In this document: positions 61,248 through 64,000 of the stretch, piece by piece
Layout: each line of letters opens with the position of its first letter
Position numbering within the stretch: the stretch's first letter is position 1
Assembly: GCA_963792485.1 (NCBI GenBank)
Contig: CAWBWL010000009.1
Location: forward strand, 235,827 to 299,826
Length of the DNA: 64,000 nucleotides
Direction: 5' to 3'
Source of the DNA: JANOYJ01 sp963792485
GTDB taxonomy: Bacteria > Pseudomonadota > Alphaproteobacteria > Rhizobiales > Rhizobiaceae
Position numbers and translations under genes: made by a program
Notes under the pieces: model-generated
Databases searched by the model: none
What the model was told of the DNA's origin: nothing
The model's input: only the letters and a program-made list of their open reading frames with translations

Positions 61248-62159
61248 TCAACCGTTCACCGCCACCATTACCGAATAAAGCGACTGATTTGCCGTAATAT
61301 AAAGCCGGTTGCGCTTGGGGCCGCCAAAGCACAGGTTCGAGACCAGTTCCGGAATATGCACCTTGCCAATCAGCGTTCCGTCCGGATCAAAACAATGCAC
61401 GCCGTCCGCCGCGCTCGACCATATCCGGCCGTCGCGGTCCACGCGGAAACCGTCAAAAAGCCCGGCAGTGCAGGTGGCGAACACCTCGCCGCCGGAGAGC
61501 TTCCCATCGTCAGAAACTGCGAACTTTCGAATATGCGCTGGCCCGCCCGGCATGTGGCTCGCGCCCGTGTCGGCGATGTAGAGCAGCTTTTCATCGGGTG
61601 AAAATGCTAGGCCATTCGGTTCTACAAAATCATCTGCAACGCGATAGACGCAGCCGGTCTGCGGATCGATCCGGTAGACATGGCAGTCCATTTCCGGCTC
61701 GGCCCGCTCGCCCTCATAATCGGACAATATGCCGTAGCTCGGATCGGTGAACCAGATCGAGCCGTCGTATTTGACCACGGCATCATTGGGCGAGTTGAAG
61801 CGCTTGCCCTCGAAACGCTCAGCAATCACGGTGATCGAGCCATCATGTTCGGTGCGCGTGACGCTGCGGGTCAGATGCTGGCACGTCACAAGTCTGCCCT
61901 GCCGGTCGGCCGTGTTGCCATTGCTGTTACTGGATGGCTGGCGGAAGACCGAAACCGAATTGTCCGTCTCGTCAAAGCGCATCATCCGGTTGTTGGGAAT
62001 ATCGGAAAACACCAGATAGCGCCCCGCGGCGAAATAGGCCGGACCCTCCAGCCAGCGCGCCCCGGTCCACAGCCGCTCCACCCTTTGATGCCCGACAAAA
62101 CAGGCGTTGAATCTCGGATCAAGCACCTCAAACCCGGTTCCTTCGAGCACTCCAAACAT
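61248..62159 (-). CDS. SMP-30/gluconolactonase family protein
   Basis: 303 residues from ATG 62159 (GTG 62165 also in frame). Six-bladed beta-propeller with typical pieces WLEGPAYFAAGRYLVFSDIP, SPNDAVVKYDGSIWFTDPSYGI (split) and VEPNGLAFSPDEKLLYIADTG, which include the metal-binding Glu, Asn and Asp positions. Such enzymes hydrolyse sugar lactones with Ca2+ or Zn2+. Encoded just downstream of the ureide genes, but with no proven link to them. Confidence 0.87.
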   Translation of the reverse strand: MFGVLEGTGFEVLDPRFNACFVGHQRVERLWTGARWLEGPAYFAAGRYLVFSDIPNNRMMRFDETDNSVSVFRQPSSNSNGNTADRQGRLVTCQHLTRSVTRTEHDGSITVIAERFEGKRFNSPNDAVVKYDGSIWFTDPSYGILSDYEGERAEPEMDCHVYRIDPQTGCVYRVADDFVEPNGLAFSPDEKLLYIADTGASHMPGGPAHIRKFAVSDDGKLSGGEVFATCTAGLFDGFRVDRDGRIWSSAADGVHCFDPDGTLIGKVHIPELVSNLCFGGPKRNRLYITANQSLYSVMVAVNG

Positions 62160-62210
62160 TCTCACTCCCCAATTCTTTTGCCCGGATTAGGCAACAGGGA
62201 CGGCGAGCCG

Positions 62211-62699
62211 TCAAGCTACGATCAGAAAAGGTTCGGAAAAGAAAAACTCTTCCAGATTATTGCCGTCGCCAGCGCGGTCAATCACCACAAAACGCTGCAT
62301 TTGCGCCACCGGCGTGACAACGCCGTGCCAAATATTCGCCGTATAGTTCACGCCATCGCCCGGCGCGGTCATGAAGGCGAGAGGCGTTCCCGGAACGCCA
62401 TTCTCGTCCGGCGCCACGATGACCAGAAACGGACGGTCATCAAGCGGCACGAAGGCTTGGCTCCCGAGCGGATGCCGTTCGACCATTTTGAGGGTCAGCG
62501 GCAGCGCATAGGGCTTTGCTTCAAAGATCGACACAATCTGCCGCCCGTTTTCGCCGCGCACGTCAAGCCTGGCGAGATCATGATAGCGCTCGCATTGGCC
62601 GCCATTGATCGGAAAATGATGCGCGCCCTCCGTTCCGATCACATCGCCAAACGGCGCAAAGGCGGCCCTTGTCAGCGGCTGAATCTTGACCGTGCGCAC
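62211..62699 (-). CDS. allA: Ureidoglycolate lyase
   Basis: 162 residues from GTG 62699, directly after the allantoicase stop codon (no gap). Cupin-like AllA fold: IQPLTRAAFAPFGDVIGTEG, HPLGSQAFVPLDDRPFLVIVAP (split) and NYTANIWHGVVTP, the family's main conserved blocks. Splits ureidoglycolate, the product of the enzyme encoded upstream, to glyoxylate and urea in purine breakdown. Confidence 0.93.
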   Translation of the reverse strand: MRTVKIQPLTRAAFAPFGDVIGTEGAHHFPINGGQCERYHDLARLDVRGENGRQIVSIFEAKPYALPLTLKMVERHPLGSQAFVPLDDRPFLVIVAPDENGVPGTPLAFMTAPGDGVNYTANIWHGVVTPVAQMQRFVVIDRAGDGNNLEEFFFSEPFLIVA

Positions 62700-64000
62700 C
62701 TAAACCGCCTTGCCGAAGACCCGAAAGCGCGAGACGCCGCCATCGGGGAAAATATTCAGCCGCAAATGCGTCACCGCGCCGATATCGGCAACGTCCGGTC
62801 CCTTGAACTCATGCGCGGCATCGGCGGAGAGCTTTTTGCGCCCCACGAGTTCAGTCCAGAACATGGAGGATGTGACGATCATGTTCTCAAGATTGTCGCC
62901 AATGTCCCCAAGGTCCGCCCCAAGCACGGAACAGCTCTCCGGGAAGTTGCCCTTGAAATGCGCCGTGTCGACGATAACGCGGCTGATCTTGCCGCGCGAG
63001 GCGAGCTTGACGATGCACCAGTCATTGCCGGGTTCGCGCAACCGCCTTGTCTCCCAGCCGCCGCCCATGTTTTCCGCCTTGCCAGGCGCGAGCATGCCGT
63101 TGAGATTGCCGTAGTGGGCGTTGGAAAACGCCACCACGCGCCCGCCCAGAAGCGAAGATGCGAGATCAAGCTCCTTGCCTCCAGCCGCCTTCCGATCAAA
63201 CTCCGGCTCGCCATAAACCCGCAGCCGCGCCACACCGCCATCGGGGAAAATATGGATGCGCACATGGCTCCAGATTTCTTGCGAACCACACTCGAAATAA
63301 TGATGCGCGCTCGGTCCCATCGGACTGTGCTGAAGAATGTCGGTCCATTTGGTGCTGGCGTCAGGATCGCCTTGAACTCTCGCACCTTCAATCGACACTG
63401 CCGGCGGATAGTTGCCGGTGAAGTGCGATGTGTCCACGTCAAAGCCGAGTATCCGCCCCGGCACGGCGAGTTTCACAACGGCGAAATCATGCCCCGGCCC
63501 GCGCCGGCCCCGCGATCCCCAGCCATCCATCCACTTGCCATTGTCGTCATATTTGTCCGGGATGAAGACCGCAGGCCCGTCCTGCAGCATCCGGTCCACG
63601 GCGGCGAAGAAGTCATCGGTGGCCGAGATTGCCTTCGCGCCAAGGCTAGCGGAGGCGAGATTGATTGCTTTGCGCACAAAGGAAGGAGCTGTGGGGTCGG
63701 GCGTTTGCATCGGCATTCCTATGAATTTATCGGGAAACTTGTCTTTGAGCCGGAAGAAAGCAATCCGCTCGACCTGACGGCAGGCGTCGTCAAACTCGGC
63801 CTCGCGGCTGTTATTGATGCGCGTCTCAAACGCCGTCAATATGTCAGCCTTCGACTTGCCTTTCACGGCGATGATGAAGGGAAAGCCGAACTTTTCGACG
63901 TAAGATGCATTGAGCCGGGTAAAAGCAGCGCGCTCCGCATCCGTCAGCGCATCAAGCCCCGCCGCTGCCTGTTCAGCCGTGGACTCCCCCGTCAGTTGCC
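62700..64000 (-). CDS. alc: Fusion of OHCU decarboxylase (UraD) and allantoicase (5' end beyond window)
   Basis: The frame is open to the right edge. Reading from there, the first ~110 residues are the C-terminal part of 2-oxo-4-hydroxy-4-carboxy-5-ureidoimidazoline decarboxylase (FTRLNASYVEKFGFPFIIAV, KGKSKADILTAFETRINNS, then QVERIAFFRLKDKF). Residues beyond ~120 are a complete allantoicase of two similar halves (DDFFAAVDRML, WSHVRIHIFPDGGVARLRVYG; and VIVDTAHFKGNFPESCSV, LRLNIFPDGGVSRFRVFG). GTG 63866 is therefore an internal codon, not the start. The product would catalyse both the OHCU-to-allantoin step and allantoate hydrolysis to ureidoglycolate plus urea. allA follows immediately. Confidence 0.9.
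   Translation of the reverse strand, partial: QLTGESTAEQAAAGLDALTDAERAAFTRLNASYVEKFGFPFIIAVKGKSKADILTAFETRINNSREAEFDDACRQVERIAFFRLKDKFPDKFIGMPMQTPDPTAPSFVRKAINLASASLGAKAISATDDFFAAVDRMLQDGPAVFIPDKYDDNGKWMDGWGSRGRRGPGHDFAVVKLAVPGRILGFDVDTSHFTGNYPPAVSIEGARVQGDPDASTKWTDILQHSPMGPSAHHYFECGSQEIWSHVRIHIFPDGGVARLRVYGEPEFDRKAAGGKELDLASSLLGGRVVAFSNAHYGNLNGMLAPGKAENMGGGWETRRLREPGNDWCIVKLASRGKISRVIVDTAHFKGNFPESCSVLGADLGDIGDNLENMIVTSSMFWTELVGRKKLSADAAHEFKGPDVADIGAVTHLRLNIFPDGGVSRFRVFGKAV

Noticed and set aside
1..64000. tRNA, rRNA, tmRNA or phage integration sites
   Set aside because: No cloverleaf-like or rRNA sequence was recognised in the intergenic stretches, and no integrase or att-like duplication was seen. 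A tRNAscan run would settle this.

Overview
The window is high-GC DNA from an alphaproteobacterium, most likely a member of the Hyphomicrobiales (Rhizobiales). Three things suggest this: the complete-looking block for very-long-chain acylation of lipid A (acpXL, two fabF-like genes, adh, lpxXL at 41.7-46.5 kb), CobN/CobW/CbtAB-type cobalamin genes with rhizobial-style sequences, and alphaproteobacterial-type start sites (frequent GTG/TTG starts and 1-4 nt gene overlaps). No rRNA, tRNA or CRISPR array was found.

Layout. 0-4.4 kb: an inositol-monophosphatase-family gene (cut by the left edge), fructokinase, a class III aminotransferase and 3-hydroxyisobutyrate dehydrogenase. 4.5-41.2 kb: a dispersed cobalamin (vitamin B12) locus, in order cobQ; cbtB-cbtA-cobP-cobW-cobN behind a B12 riboswitch; cobO; cbiX-cobH-cobL-cobI-(cbiG/cobJ fusion)-cobM; and, divergent from each other, cobK/cbiD and cobB-cobC-cobD. 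Unrelated genes sit between these blocks: two tandem secreted RTX M10 metalloproteases, three toxin-antitoxin modules (VapBC, HicAB, FitAB-like), a possible AbiEii-type nucleotidyltransferase pair, a cell-wall hydrolase, transporters, a GST and a LysR regulator. 41.3-46.5 kb: L,D-transpeptidase and the lipid A VLCFA operon. 46.8-50.2 kb: succinate-semialdehyde dehydrogenase, aldose epimerase and a LuxR-type regulator. 50.3-58.7 kb: propionyl-CoA carboxylase (pccB, pccA) and methylmalonyl-CoA mutase, with small accessory genes between. 58.7-60.5 kb: an IS630-family element inserted in an AT-rich orphan gene. 60.7-64 kb: cytochrome c', an SMP-30 protein and purine (ureide) degradation genes (allA and a uraD-allantoicase fusion cut by the right edge).

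How the genes fit together. CbtAB imports cobalt, CobW probably handles it, and the Cob/Cbi enzymes build the corrin ring and assemble the nucleotide loop. AdoCbl made this way is the cofactor of the methylmalonyl-CoA mutase at 56.6 kb, which acts with propionyl-CoA carboxylase. The corrin gene set mixes 'aerobic' (CobN) and 'anaerobic' (CbiX with an MxCxxC motif, CbiD, CbiG) enzymes, and neither cobG nor cobF is present in the window.

A caution: about fifteen single-base frameshifts interrupt otherwise well-conserved genes, and they are concentrated at 34.9-36.9 kb and 51.0-59.4 kb (hydrolase, cobK tail, cbiD tail, pccB, cupin, pccA, mcm, transposase). They may be assembly or sequencing indels rather than true gene decay.
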